From positions 1-6,105 of the forward strand of contig CANHON010000292.1 in assembly GCA_947462115.1 (NCBI GenBank): DNA of 6,105 nt, in the 5' to 3' direction. The stretch is from Deltaproteobacteria bacterium. GTDB lineage: Bacteria > Myxococcota_A > UBA796 > UBA2385. A program made the position numbers and the translations under genes. Below the pieces are notes generated by a model. That model was not told the origin of the DNA and did not search any database. It saw nothing but the letters and a program-made list of their open reading frames with translations. Shown piece after piece: positions 1 to 5,980 of the stretch (the first letter of the stretch is position 1; each line of letters opens with the position of its first letter).

Positions 1-1
1 C

Positions 2-592
2 TTCGAGATCGAGGGCACGGTCACCCTGCGGCCGGCTTGGTACATCAAGACCGACGGCTGCGCGGCCCAGATCGACGACGCGGGCGGCAGCAGCGGCGCC
101 CCCGAGAACAGCGACGAGAAGTACTACACGAGCTACTTCGTGCAGGACCGCACCGGCGGCATCTTCGTGCTGTTTGACTCGCGGCTCTCCCTGTTTGACA
201 CCGGAGACCGCGTGAAGCTGCGGGTGCGCGGCGTTCGCACCAGCTTCGAAGTCAACATGATCTATGCCCATGACATCGTTGACATCGAGTACACCCGCTC
301 GGCCCTCTACTACGAGCCGGTGGTGGGCCCCTTCACCAACGAGCACATCGGGCGCGTCATGCGCTACGAGGGCGTGGTCACCAAAGAGATCGGCACCTTC
401 GGCGATGTGAACGTCGAGGCAGACGACGGCACGGCCTACATCTTCCAGGTGGCCCAAGACCTCGCCCGCCGGCGCGCCGTGGCGCCCAAGCTCGGCCAGC
501 GCGTGCAGGTCACCGGCCCGGTCTTCCTCTCCTACGGCGAGTACCCCATCCTCGTGACCCAGGCCGGACAGGTCTCGGTGGTCGCCCCCTAA
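2..592 (+). CDS. Tandem OB-fold protein, C-terminal part (5' end outside window)
   Basis: This open frame runs in from the left edge and ends at TAA 590-592, giving 196 visible residues with no start in view; the GTG at 140 is an internal Val codon. The visible part looks like two consecutive OB-fold-like beta domains. The first (about residues 1-100) has the pattern 'xIxGxV ... YFVQDRTGGIFV ... GDRVKLRVRGV', typical of OB-folds in DUF5689-like proteins and secreted nucleases. Between its first strand and the QD..GG strand lies an acidic, Gly/Ser-rich loop containing one Cys. The second (about 116-196) repeats the plan: 'IGRVMRYEGVV', a central strand 'GTAYIFQV', then 'LGQRVQVTGPV' and a final strand. 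Such domains bind nucleic acid, or act as accessory beta modules, in exported proteins. The missing N-terminus may carry a signal peptide, an LTD or a catalytic domain. The operon starts 53 nt downstream with no convincing terminator between, so co-transcription is possible. The fold call is by pattern only. Confidence 0.7.
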   Translation, partial: FEIEGTVTLRPAWYIKTDGCAAQIDDAGGSSGAPENSDEKYYTSYFVQDRTGGIFVLFDSRLSLFDTGDRVKLRVRGVRTSFEVNMIYAHDIVDIEYTRSALYYEPVVGPFTNEHIGRVMRYEGVVTKEIGTFGDVNVEADDGTAYIFQVAQDLARRRAVAPKLGQRVQVTGPVFLSYGEYPILVTQAGQVSVVAP

Positions 593-635
593 GCTCGGCG
601 GCCACCGGCCCCATCCAACGCCTGCCACGGCACTC

Positions 636-639
636 GGAG
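636..639 (+). promoter_or_regulatory. Shine-Dalgarno GGAG supporting the TTG start at 646
   Basis: GGAG lies 6 nt before TTG 646 and 12 nt before the in-frame ATG 652. The spacing favours the TTG. Upstream in this frame there is no ATG, GTG or TTG before the stop near 268. Confidence 0.5.
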
Positions 640-645
640 CCCTCC

Positions 646-2223
646 TTGTCTATGACCCTCTCCGGCGCGTTGCTGCTCAGCCTGCACGGCCTCGCCGCCG
701 CCCAGTCCACCACCGCCCAGACCAACGCCGACCTTGAGTACCGTCAGTCCGACCTCGATCGGCAGAAGGACAAGCTCGAGGTCCGCGCCGGCTTCGAGTC
801 CGAGTGGCACGAGTACAACAACCTCGACCTGCGGCCCCTCGACGAGAGCAGCGACCAGGCCATCCTCGACAGCGATGATCGCAACAACTTTGCGTTCACC
901 GGCTTCTTCTTGGAGCTCGGCTACCGCATGGACGACAAGACGCGGGTGGTCACGAGCCTCAGCCACCGCGGCCTCTGGGGCAACGACCAGCTCGGCAACG
1001 TCAACGCCTTCGGCGGCCTGTTCTACTTCACGAACATGTACGTCGATTGGTCGCCCACCGGGCTCGGCGAGGGCCCGGTGCGGGTGCGGGTGGGCCGGGA
1101 GTTCTACCAGATCGGCGGCCTCGGCGGCGCCCGGGATTACGTGCTGGCCGACGTCCTCGACGAGGCGCGCGTCACGGTGCAGCTCGGCAAGGCCGGCTAC
1201 CTCGACCTCATCCCCATGACCGTCGTGGGCTCCAGCAGCCAGAACGACAACGCCAACTTTGTCGGCTACATCGGGCAGTCCACCACGCAGACCTTTGGTT
1301 TCCGCGGCGACCACATGACCAAGCGCAGCGGCGGCGTGCTGGTGCTCGACGGGCTGGCCAAGGGCCTCGACCTGCGCGGCTACGGCTTCTTCACCAAGGT
1401 CGGCGCGCTCGGCAGCGGCTCGGACATCGCCTACAACGGCGAGCTCGGCAACTTCGCGGACAATGACTGGGTCGCCAACGCCGGCGCGCGCGCCAGCTTC
1501 GCGGTGGCCGACGGGGTCGTCACGCCCTTCGCCTCGGTCGACCTCTCCCGCGGCATCGACCGCAAGGAGCTGGTCACCCAGGACATCAACTGCAACGGCC
1601 TCGCGGTCATGGCCGGCGCCACCTTCGACACCGGCGGCGACGACAGCGGCGCGCACGGCGAGGCCAGCTACTTCATGGCCCAGGGCGCGAGCTACACCGA
1701 CGACGGCCAGCAGTACAGCCACGGCTACGTCAGCATGAAGGCGCAGCAGGCCGGCGGCACCATCACCAACCGCCTGATGGGCTGGCATCCCAGCGCCTAC
1801 GTCGGCATGTTCGGCATCTCCGACTCCATGCACGACGTGGACCGGACGGCCGGCACCCAGGTGATCCACGCCAACGTGGGCTACACCTTCAAGATGGGCC
1901 TCGACCTCACGGCCTCGTTCTGGACCTTCAAGGACACCGGCGTCAGCGCGCTGGACCCGGCCGAGCTCTCGAGCATCGACGCCCCCTACGGCTACTCCCG
2001 CAGCGAGTTCGCCGCCCAGGAGCGGGCCGGAAAGGCGCTGGGCCACGAGATCAACGTCGATGTCAGCCACCGCCTGAGCAAGCACCTGCAGGTCTTCGCC
2101 AACGGCGCCGCCTTCTTGCCCGGCGAATTCTACGCCACCGACATCGCGCGCATCGCGGGCGACCAGCTCGGCGGCCAAGAGATGGCATGGGGCCTCAACG
2201 GTGGCACCCGGGTGCGCTTCTGA
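646..2223 (+). CDS. Outer-membrane beta-barrel protein, alginate-export/porin-like
   Basis: This 525-residue protein is probably an outer-membrane channel or surface barrel. A short hydrophobic signal peptide (GALLLSLHGLAAA, cleavage likely near A19/Q20) has no basic residue before it, which is unusual. After it come many alternating amphipathic strands with aromatic and Gly-rich turns. The protein ends in RVRF; a terminal Phe after alternating residues is the classic signal for BAM-dependent barrel insertion. Near the C-terminus, 'LGHEINVDVSHRL' (465-477) followed by 'FLPGEFY' (490-496) resembles the last strands of the alginate-export (AlgE-like) family, where a G-E-D/N strand is followed by F-x-PG-x-F. 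The length suits a 16- to 18-strand barrel. Start: TTG 646 with GGAG 6 nt upstream; ATG 652 would shorten the signal by two residues. The stop TGA overlaps the next ATG by one base, so the two are translationally coupled. Barrel confidence is high; family and cargo are tentative. Confidence 0.8.
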   Translation: MSMTLSGALLLSLHGLAAAQSTTAQTNADLEYRQSDLDRQKDKLEVRAGFESEWHEYNNLDLRPLDESSDQAILDSDDRNNFAFTGFFLELGYRMDDKTRVVTSLSHRGLWGNDQLGNVNAFGGLFYFTNMYVDWSPTGLGEGPVRVRVGREFYQIGGLGGARDYVLADVLDEARVTVQLGKAGYLDLIPMTVVGSSSQNDNANFVGYIGQSTTQTFGFRGDHMTKRSGGVLVLDGLAKGLDLRGYGFFTKVGALGSGSDIAYNGELGNFADNDWVANAGARASFAVADGVVTPFASVDLSRGIDRKELVTQDINCNGLAVMAGATFDTGGDDSGAHGEASYFMAQGASYTDDGQQYSHGYVSMKAQQAGGTITNRLMGWHPSAYVGMFGISDSMHDVDRTAGTQVIHANVGYTFKMGLDLTASFWTFKDTGVSALDPAELSSIDAPYGYSRSEFAAQERAGKALGHEINVDVSHRLSKHLQVFANGAAFLPGEFYATDIARIAGDQLGGQEMAWGLNGGTRVRF

Positions 2224-2948
2224 TGCGCCGGCCCCTGCTGTTCACGCTGCTCTTCACGCTGCCGCTGAGCCCGGCCTGCGACGGCGATCCCAGCAAGGAG
2301 GCCGACGAGGGCGTCACTTACCGCGACGGCAGCGAGGGCGGCCCCACCTCCGGCGAGCGCGGCTCGGTGAAGATCACCGAGGTGCTGTGGTCAGGCGCGG
2401 TGCGCGGCGACAGCGATCGCGACCAGCGCGATATTTTCATCGAGATCCGCAACGAGAGCGCCCGCGGCATCAACCTCTCGGGCTGGCGCCTCGACATCGA
2501 GGGCCCCGCCGCCAATACGCTGCGGATCCCCGACAATGACGTGGTGCTCGAGACAGGCGAGCACCTCATCATCGCGGCCACCAACGCCCGCTGCTTCCCC
2601 GACGCCGAGATCGTCATGCCCGAGCTGCGGCTGCCGGACGGCGATCCCTTCAGCATCACCCTGATGGACGCCGACGAGCGGCTCATCGAGGGCGTGGGCA
2701 ACGCCGAGGCCCTGCCCTTCGCGGGCGGCTGGGACTACGTCCACTCCCGCTCCATGGAGCGCGTGGAGCTGATGTTCGGCGGTGAGGGCTTCTTCCCGCA
2801 GGCCTGGCACTTCTACACGCCGGCGGCCGTGGACGTGCCCAACAACGACCGCATCGCCCCCGACTGCGCCGCCCACACGCTGGCCTCGCCCGGTCGCCCC
2901 AATTCTCCCGACTACTCGGGGGCCTACGCCTCAGGGAGCTTGGAATGA
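2223..2948 (+). CDS. LTD (lamin-tail) domain lipoprotein
   Basis: The product is 241 residues. MRRPLLFTLLFTLPLSPAC is a lipoprotein-type signal peptide, with C19 as the likely lipidated residue; the lipobox LSPAC is imperfect because Ser sits at -3. D20 follows the Cys; in E. coli Asp at +2 favours inner-membrane retention, but the rule may not hold here. An acidic linker (20-47) precedes an LTD domain: 'VKITEVLWSG' (49-58), 'IFIEIRN', 'LSGWRLD' and 'LIIAATN' match the usual order I-x-E-V, E-[FI]-I-E-[LI]-x-N, L-x-x-W. The tail has 'RSMER' (176-180), 'WHFY' (195-198) and 'ASPGRPNS' (221-228), the usual LTD-protein ending. C124 and C215 could form a disulfide. No catalytic motif is seen, so a binding or scaffold role is likely. 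The start is ATG 2223, overlapping the previous stop by one base; ATG 2187 would place 12 residues before the signal peptide. The tail strongly resembles the C-terminus of the last operon gene. Confidence 0.82.
   Translation: MRRPLLFTLLFTLPLSPACDGDPSKEADEGVTYRDGSEGGPTSGERGSVKITEVLWSGAVRGDSDRDQRDIFIEIRNESARGINLSGWRLDIEGPAANTLRIPDNDVVLETGEHLIIAATNARCFPDAEIVMPELRLPDGDPFSITLMDADERLIEGVGNAEALPFAGGWDYVHSRSMERVELMFGGEGFFPQAWHFYTPAAVDVPNNDRIAPDCAAHTLASPGRPNSPDYSGAYASGSLE
2933..2938 (+). promoter_or_regulatory. Shine-Dalgarno AGGGAG for the gene at 2945
   Basis: AGGGAG lies inside the end of the preceding gene, 6 nt before ATG 2945. It supports that start and independent ribosome loading despite the 4-nt ATGA overlap. 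Confidence 0.6.
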
Positions 2949-4093
2949 GCGCGCGTCCCGCACCCGCCCTGCTGTTTGGGCTGCTCGGCGCCTGCGCCGC
3001 CCCGAGCGCCGACGAGGCCCGCAACCAGCTGACCCTCAGCTTGGTCGGCGATGACCCGGCCGCGGCCAGCGACGCCTTCATCGCCGGCGTCGAGGCGGCG
3101 CAGTCCGAGCTTCACATGGGCCTGCCGGAGCTCACCGACGAGGCCCTGGCCGCCGCGATCATCGACGCCCAGGATCGGGGCGTGGCGGTCGAGGTGGTGC
3201 TCGACGTGGACAAGGCCGACGACGCTGGCGCCGTGATGTTGGTCGATGCGTTGGTGCCCGTGACCTTCGCCGACGGCGGCATCACCTACCAAGACTTCTC
3301 GGTGAACGTGGAGCTCAGCTTCTCCGGCGACGACGTCCGCATGACCCACGCCTACGCCATCATCGACCGCACCCGGGTGATCACCGGCAGCCAGGTCGGC
3401 GGCGTGGAGCTCGGCGAGAACATCGTCATGGACGTCGTGAGCGAGGACATCGGCCAGGACTTCCTCATGGAGCACGGGCAGGTCTTTGGCGGCATGGACG
3501 CGAGCGCGCTGACCGCCTACTTCGCCGGCGCCAAGTCCATCGTCGACGCCCGTTGGCTCTACAAGACCCAATCTTCGCTCACGGTCGAGCTGTGGTTCGG
3601 TCCCCAAGAGCGGGTGGTCAAGCGCATCATCGACTCGGTCTACAGCGCGCGCTCGGACGTGACGGTGCTGACCGACGACTTCCTCGACAAGGGCCTCGCC
3701 ACGGCCCTCCAAGCCAAGGCGAGCACCGGCTTCGACGTCAAGGTCATCGTCGGCCAGCGCTTCGGCAGCCAGGCGCCGCCGCTGTCGGGCGAGCTGCGCG
3801 ACAACGCACCCGACGTGCAGAAGTCCAAGTTTAGCCTCGAACAGCGCGTCCCCACCGTCGTGCTCGTCGATCAGGGCACCGACCGCTTGGGCATGCGCCC
3901 GCGCACCCAGGCCTTCGTGCTCACCCACGAGATCGTGAGCGCGACCCGCACGCTCGGCATCGAGCCGGTCCCCACCGACCAGCTCATGGACGGCAACCTG
4001 TGGGTGCTCAGCCAGACCGGCGAGGTCGGCCCCGAGATCCAGCAGCTCAATGACCTCGTGCTGCAGCACCTTGAGCAGTCGGAGGCCCTGTGA
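2945..4093 (+). CDS. Catalytically degenerate PLD-fold lipoprotein (pseudoenzyme)
   Basis: This 382-residue lipoprotein has a good lipobox (LLGAC, C17). It follows the two-lobe PLD plan without the catalytic residues. Lobe 1 has 'AFIAGVEAAQSEL ... DRGVAVEVVLD', the usual PLD helix and strand. It then has M-T-H-A-Y-A-I-I-D (133-141) followed by 'RVITGSQV'. Aligned on D141 and the GS, this matches the HxKx4D ... G[ST]xN motif of the downstream gene, but T134 replaces His, A136 replaces Lys and V151 replaces Asn. H135 is one position off. Lobe 2 opens with 'VELWFGPQE' (214-222), closely matching 'VEVWFSPNE' in the downstream gene. Its second motif site is 'VPTVVLVD' (302-309), where Val and Thr replace His and Lys. 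Hydrolase activity by the PLD mechanism is therefore unlikely; a binding, structural or regulatory partner role is inferred. It overlaps the genes on both sides by 4 and 1 nt. Most likely it is a decayed but maintained tandem duplicate of the next gene. Confidence 0.75.
   Translation: MSARPAPALLFGLLGACAAPSADEARNQLTLSLVGDDPAAASDAFIAGVEAAQSELHMGLPELTDEALAAAIIDAQDRGVAVEVVLDVDKADDAGAVMLVDALVPVTFADGGITYQDFSVNVELSFSGDDVRMTHAYAIIDRTRVITGSQVGGVELGENIVMDVVSEDIGQDFLMEHGQVFGGMDASALTAYFAGAKSIVDARWLYKTQSSLTVELWFGPQERVVKRIIDSVYSARSDVTVLTDDFLDKGLATALQAKASTGFDVKVIVGQRFGSQAPPLSGELRDNAPDVQKSKFSLEQRVPTVVLVDQGTDRLGMRPRTQAFVLTHEIVSATRTLGIEPVPTDQLMDGNLWVLSQTGEVGPEIQQLNDLVLQHLEQSEAL
4081..4085 (+). promoter_or_regulatory. 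Shine-Dalgarno GGAGG for the gene at 4093
   Basis: A full GGAGG lies 7 nt before ATG 4093 and only 4 nt before the in-frame GTG 4090. The spacing favours the ATG, which also reproduces the TGATG coupling seen at 2221-2225. Confidence 0.65.
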
Positions 4094-5895
4094 TGAACAC
4101 GCTCCAGCCCGCCCAGCGCCGCCTCGCCCGCGCCCTCGCCGCCACCCTCGCGCTGAGCGTAGCGCCCGCTTGCGGCCCGCCCTCCACGGCCGACCTCGAC
4201 AGCACCCGCGGCGGCCGCGTGGACGTCTTTTTCAACGAGCCCGGCACCCGCCCCGCCAACCAGTGGGACCCCGACGCCATCGCCGTCATGGTGGACCTCA
4301 TCAACGGCGCCAACAGCACCCTCGACTTCGCCGTGATGGGCTTCTCCGAGCCCCGGGTGGTCGCCGCGATGGTGGCGGCCTGGGACCGCGGCGTCGAGCT
4401 GCGCATGGTCGGCGACGCCGGCCACATCTACGGCACCAGCGGCTACACGATGCTGCGCGACCGGCAGGTGCCGATGAGCATCGGCAACATGTCGCACATC
4501 ATGCACAACAAGTTCATGGTGGTGGACGGCCGCTTCGTCTTCTGCGGCACGGCCAACTGGACCGAGTCCGACCTCATCATGAACTCCAACAACTTCGTGA
4601 TGATGGACTCGCCGGCCGTGGCCGCCGACTTCACCGCCGAATTTGAGCAGATGTACGGCGGCCTCTTCGGCAACAACAAGATCGAGCTCGACAACGGCCG
4701 CACCTACCAGGTCGGCGACACGGAGGTCGAGGTCTGGTTCAGCCCCAACGAAGACGCGATGGGGCGGATGCGGCAGTACCTCAACGCGGCCAAAGAGAGC
4801 GTGCGCTTCACCATCTTCGCCTTCACCAAGAACGAGGTGGGCAGCGACATGGTGCGCAAGCAGGCCGAGTTCCGCGCCCTGGACATCGCCGAGGGCGCGG
4901 ACCCCGACGCCTGGAGCGGCCTCGACTACACCGATCGCCGGTCGGTGGCCGGGGTCATCGACCAGTCGCAGCTCCACAGCAACGGCCAGTACCACGAGGT
5001 CTACCGCTTGCTCGGCGCGGGCGTGCCGATCCACCTCGACGGCAACGACAACACCATGCAGCCCGGCGACTACCAAGCCGGCGGCGGGCGCTTGCACAGC
5101 AAGACCATGCTGATGGACCTCAAGGGCGAAGACCCGGTCGTGGTCACCGGCTCCTTCAACTGGTCGGCCAGCGCCACCCAGAGCAACGACGAGTACCTGC
5201 TGGTGCTCAAGAGCCCGCGCATCGCCGCGCTCTACGACGACTACTTCGACCTGCTCTGGTCCACCGGCCGCCGGCTCGGCTACGCCCGCGTCAGCGACGG
5301 CTCGGTCCGCGAAGGCGACGTCGTCATCAACGAGGTCATGTGGTACGGCGCCCACTCCGGCGACGCCGACGGCTTCGACGAGTTCATCGAGCTGCGCAAC
5401 ACCACCGACGCGCCCATCCAGCTCGACATGTGGCAGATCACCAACAGCGACGACGTGATCGTCGGCCTGCCGCCGGGCTCCACCATCCCGGCCAACGGCA
5501 CCTTCCTCATCGTCGATCACGTGCTGGAGACCTATGTCGACGGCGCGCCCCAGGACGAGAACACCGCCTACCTGCGCGGCGACCTCGTGGTGAGCACCGC
5601 CAACGACAACCGCCAGTCGCGCCTCTACCTCAAGGATGGCTCGCTGGAGCTCATCTTGCGCGACCCCGACGGCGTCGAGCTCGACCGGGCGGGCGACGGC
5701 GGCCCGGCCTTCGCGGGCGGCCCCAGCCCCGACGGCGAGACCGTCCGCTCGATGGAGCGCAGCGCCGACCCCGGCGACGGCGCCGACCGCGACCGCTGGC
5801 ACGCCTACTCGGAGTCCGTCGGCCGCGGCGCGGTGAACCCCGACTACGCCGCCGAGATCTTGGCCAGCCCCGACGAGGCCAACTCCGCGCCCTAA
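4093..5895 (+). CDS. PLD-superfamily phosphodiesterase lipoprotein with C-terminal LTD domain
   Basis: This 600-residue exported enzyme has an n-region with RR at 9-10 and R13, a hydrophobic stretch, and C27 in 'VAPAC' as the probable lipidation site; the box is imperfect. PLD lobe 1 (about 40-165) carries the HKD motif H138-x-K140-x4-D145 followed by G152-T-x-N155-W. Lobe 2 (about 209-395) starts with 'VEVWFSPNE', includes 'VAGVIDQSQ', and carries H335-x-K337-x4-D342, G353-S-x-N356-W and E367. Both half-sites are complete, so a phosphohistidine-type PLD mechanism is expected. An LTD follows from about 409 ('VVINEVMWYG', 'EFIELRN') with the tail 'RSMER' (552-556), 'WHAYS' (569-573) and 'LASPDEANS'. 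The family includes nucleases, phospholipases and cardiolipin synthases; an exported lipoprotein with an LTD fits a degradative surface nuclease or phospholipase better than a synthase, but the substrate is not determined. It is the last gene of the overlapping operon; a GC-rich intergenic region follows. Confidence 0.88.
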   Translation: MNTLQPAQRRLARALAATLALSVAPACGPPSTADLDSTRGGRVDVFFNEPGTRPANQWDPDAIAVMVDLINGANSTLDFAVMGFSEPRVVAAMVAAWDRGVELRMVGDAGHIYGTSGYTMLRDRQVPMSIGNMSHIMHNKFMVVDGRFVFCGTANWTESDLIMNSNNFVMMDSPAVAADFTAEFEQMYGGLFGNNKIELDNGRTYQVGDTEVEVWFSPNEDAMGRMRQYLNAAKESVRFTIFAFTKNEVGSDMVRKQAEFRALDIAEGADPDAWSGLDYTDRRSVAGVIDQSQLHSNGQYHEVYRLLGAGVPIHLDGNDNTMQPGDYQAGGGRLHSKTMLMDLKGEDPVVVTGSFNWSASATQSNDEYLLVLKSPRIAALYDDYFDLLWSTGRRLGYARVSDGSVREGDVVINEVMWYGAHSGDADGFDEFIELRNTTDAPIQLDMWQITNSDDVIVGLPPGSTIPANGTFLIVDHVLETYVDGAPQDENTAYLRGDLVVSTANDNRQSRLYLKDGSLELILRDPDGVELDRAGDGGPAFAGGPSPDGETVRSMERSADPGDGADRDRWHAYSESVGRGAVNPDYAAEILASPDEANSAP

Positions 5896-5900
5896 AGCCC

Positions 5901-5928
5901 GCGGGGGCACGCGGGGGCACGCGGGGGC
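5901..5928 (+). repeat. Tandem repeat of GCGGGGGCAC, 2.8 copies
   Basis: Two perfect 10-bp copies (5901-5910, 5911-5920) and a third matching for 8 bases (5921-5928) lie directly after the stop codon of the PLD-LTD gene. Each copy contains GCGGGGGC, which can pair with the C-rich tract at 5940-5948. It could be slippage-generated DNA or part of a 3' RNA structure. Confidence 0.85.
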
Positions 5929-5949
5929 GGGCCGGATAAGCCCCCCGCG
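5920..5949 (+). terminator. GC-rich hairpin, possible transcription end of the operon
   Basis: CGCGGGGGC (5920-5928) can pair with GCCCCC-C-GCG (5940-5949). This gives nine base pairs with one bulged C and an 11-nt loop. No T-run follows, so it is not a canonical intrinsic terminator. It may stabilise a 3' end or act with Rho. It shares bases 5945-5949 with the next hairpin, so the two cannot form together. Confidence 0.35.
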
Positions 5950-5971
5950 CGCGTCGCTTTGGGGCGCGCGG
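5945..5971 (+). promoter_or_regulatory. Perfect 8-bp hairpin reaching the Shine-Dalgarno of the last gene
   Basis: CCGCGCGC (5945-5952) and GCGCGCGG (5964-5971) form a perfect stem with an 11-nt loop. The right arm covers the first two bases of the GGAGG at 5970-5974. It could be a second terminator-like stem without a T-run, or a 5' leader stem that affects translation of the gene at 5981. Confidence 0.45.
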
Positions 5972-5974
5972 AGG
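5970..5974 (+). promoter_or_regulatory. Shine-Dalgarno GGAGG for the Tat lipoprotein gene
   Basis: GGAGG lies 6 nt before ATG 5981, ideal spacing, and fixes that start. Its first two bases are in the stem at 5964-5971. Confidence 0.8.
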
Positions 5975-5980
5975 TCTGCC

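Larger units (their letters stand above)
646..5895 (+). other. Probable four-gene operon of envelope proteins
   Basis: Four reading frames follow one another with overlaps of 1, 4 and 1 nt (TGATG at 2221, ATGA at 2945, TGATG at 4091), and all four products carry export signals. No promoter is recognisable in the 53 nt before 646, so transcription may begin upstream of the window and include the OB-fold gene. Confidence 0.8.

Noticed and set aside
600..610. GGCC-ACC-GGCC palindrome as a terminator after the OB-fold gene
   Set aside because: The stem is only 4 bp with a 3-nt loop and no T-run, and such words are common by chance at this GC content.
589..2178. 529-codon - strand open frame opposite the barrel gene
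   Set aside because: Same Val/Ala/Glu/Gly-rich antisense composition; the + strand has a signal peptide, barrel strands and a terminal Phe.
2187..2222. Upstream ATG 2187 as the start of the LTD lipoprotein
   Set aside because: It would place 12 residues before an otherwise well-formed signal peptide and overlap the barrel gene by 37 nt. ATG 2223 gives MRRPLL and a tight TGATG junction.
3338..3367. H135 in the gene at 2945 as a working HKD histidine
   Set aside because: Aligned on D141 and the following GS, H135 is one residue out of place, and the Lys and Asn of the motif are missing, so an active site is not supported.
2924..4069. 381-codon - strand open frame opposite the pseudo-PLD gene
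   Set aside because: Antisense shadow with biased composition; the + frame has a lipobox, Shine-Dalgarno and PLD-fold signatures.
4090..4092. GTG 4090 as the start of the PLD-LTD gene
   Set aside because: Only 4 nt from GGAGG; ATG 4093 has 7-nt spacing and matches the TGATG junction used earlier in the operon.
5901..5928. The 10-bp repeat as a CRISPR array
   Set aside because: The copies are directly adjacent with no spacers and far too short.
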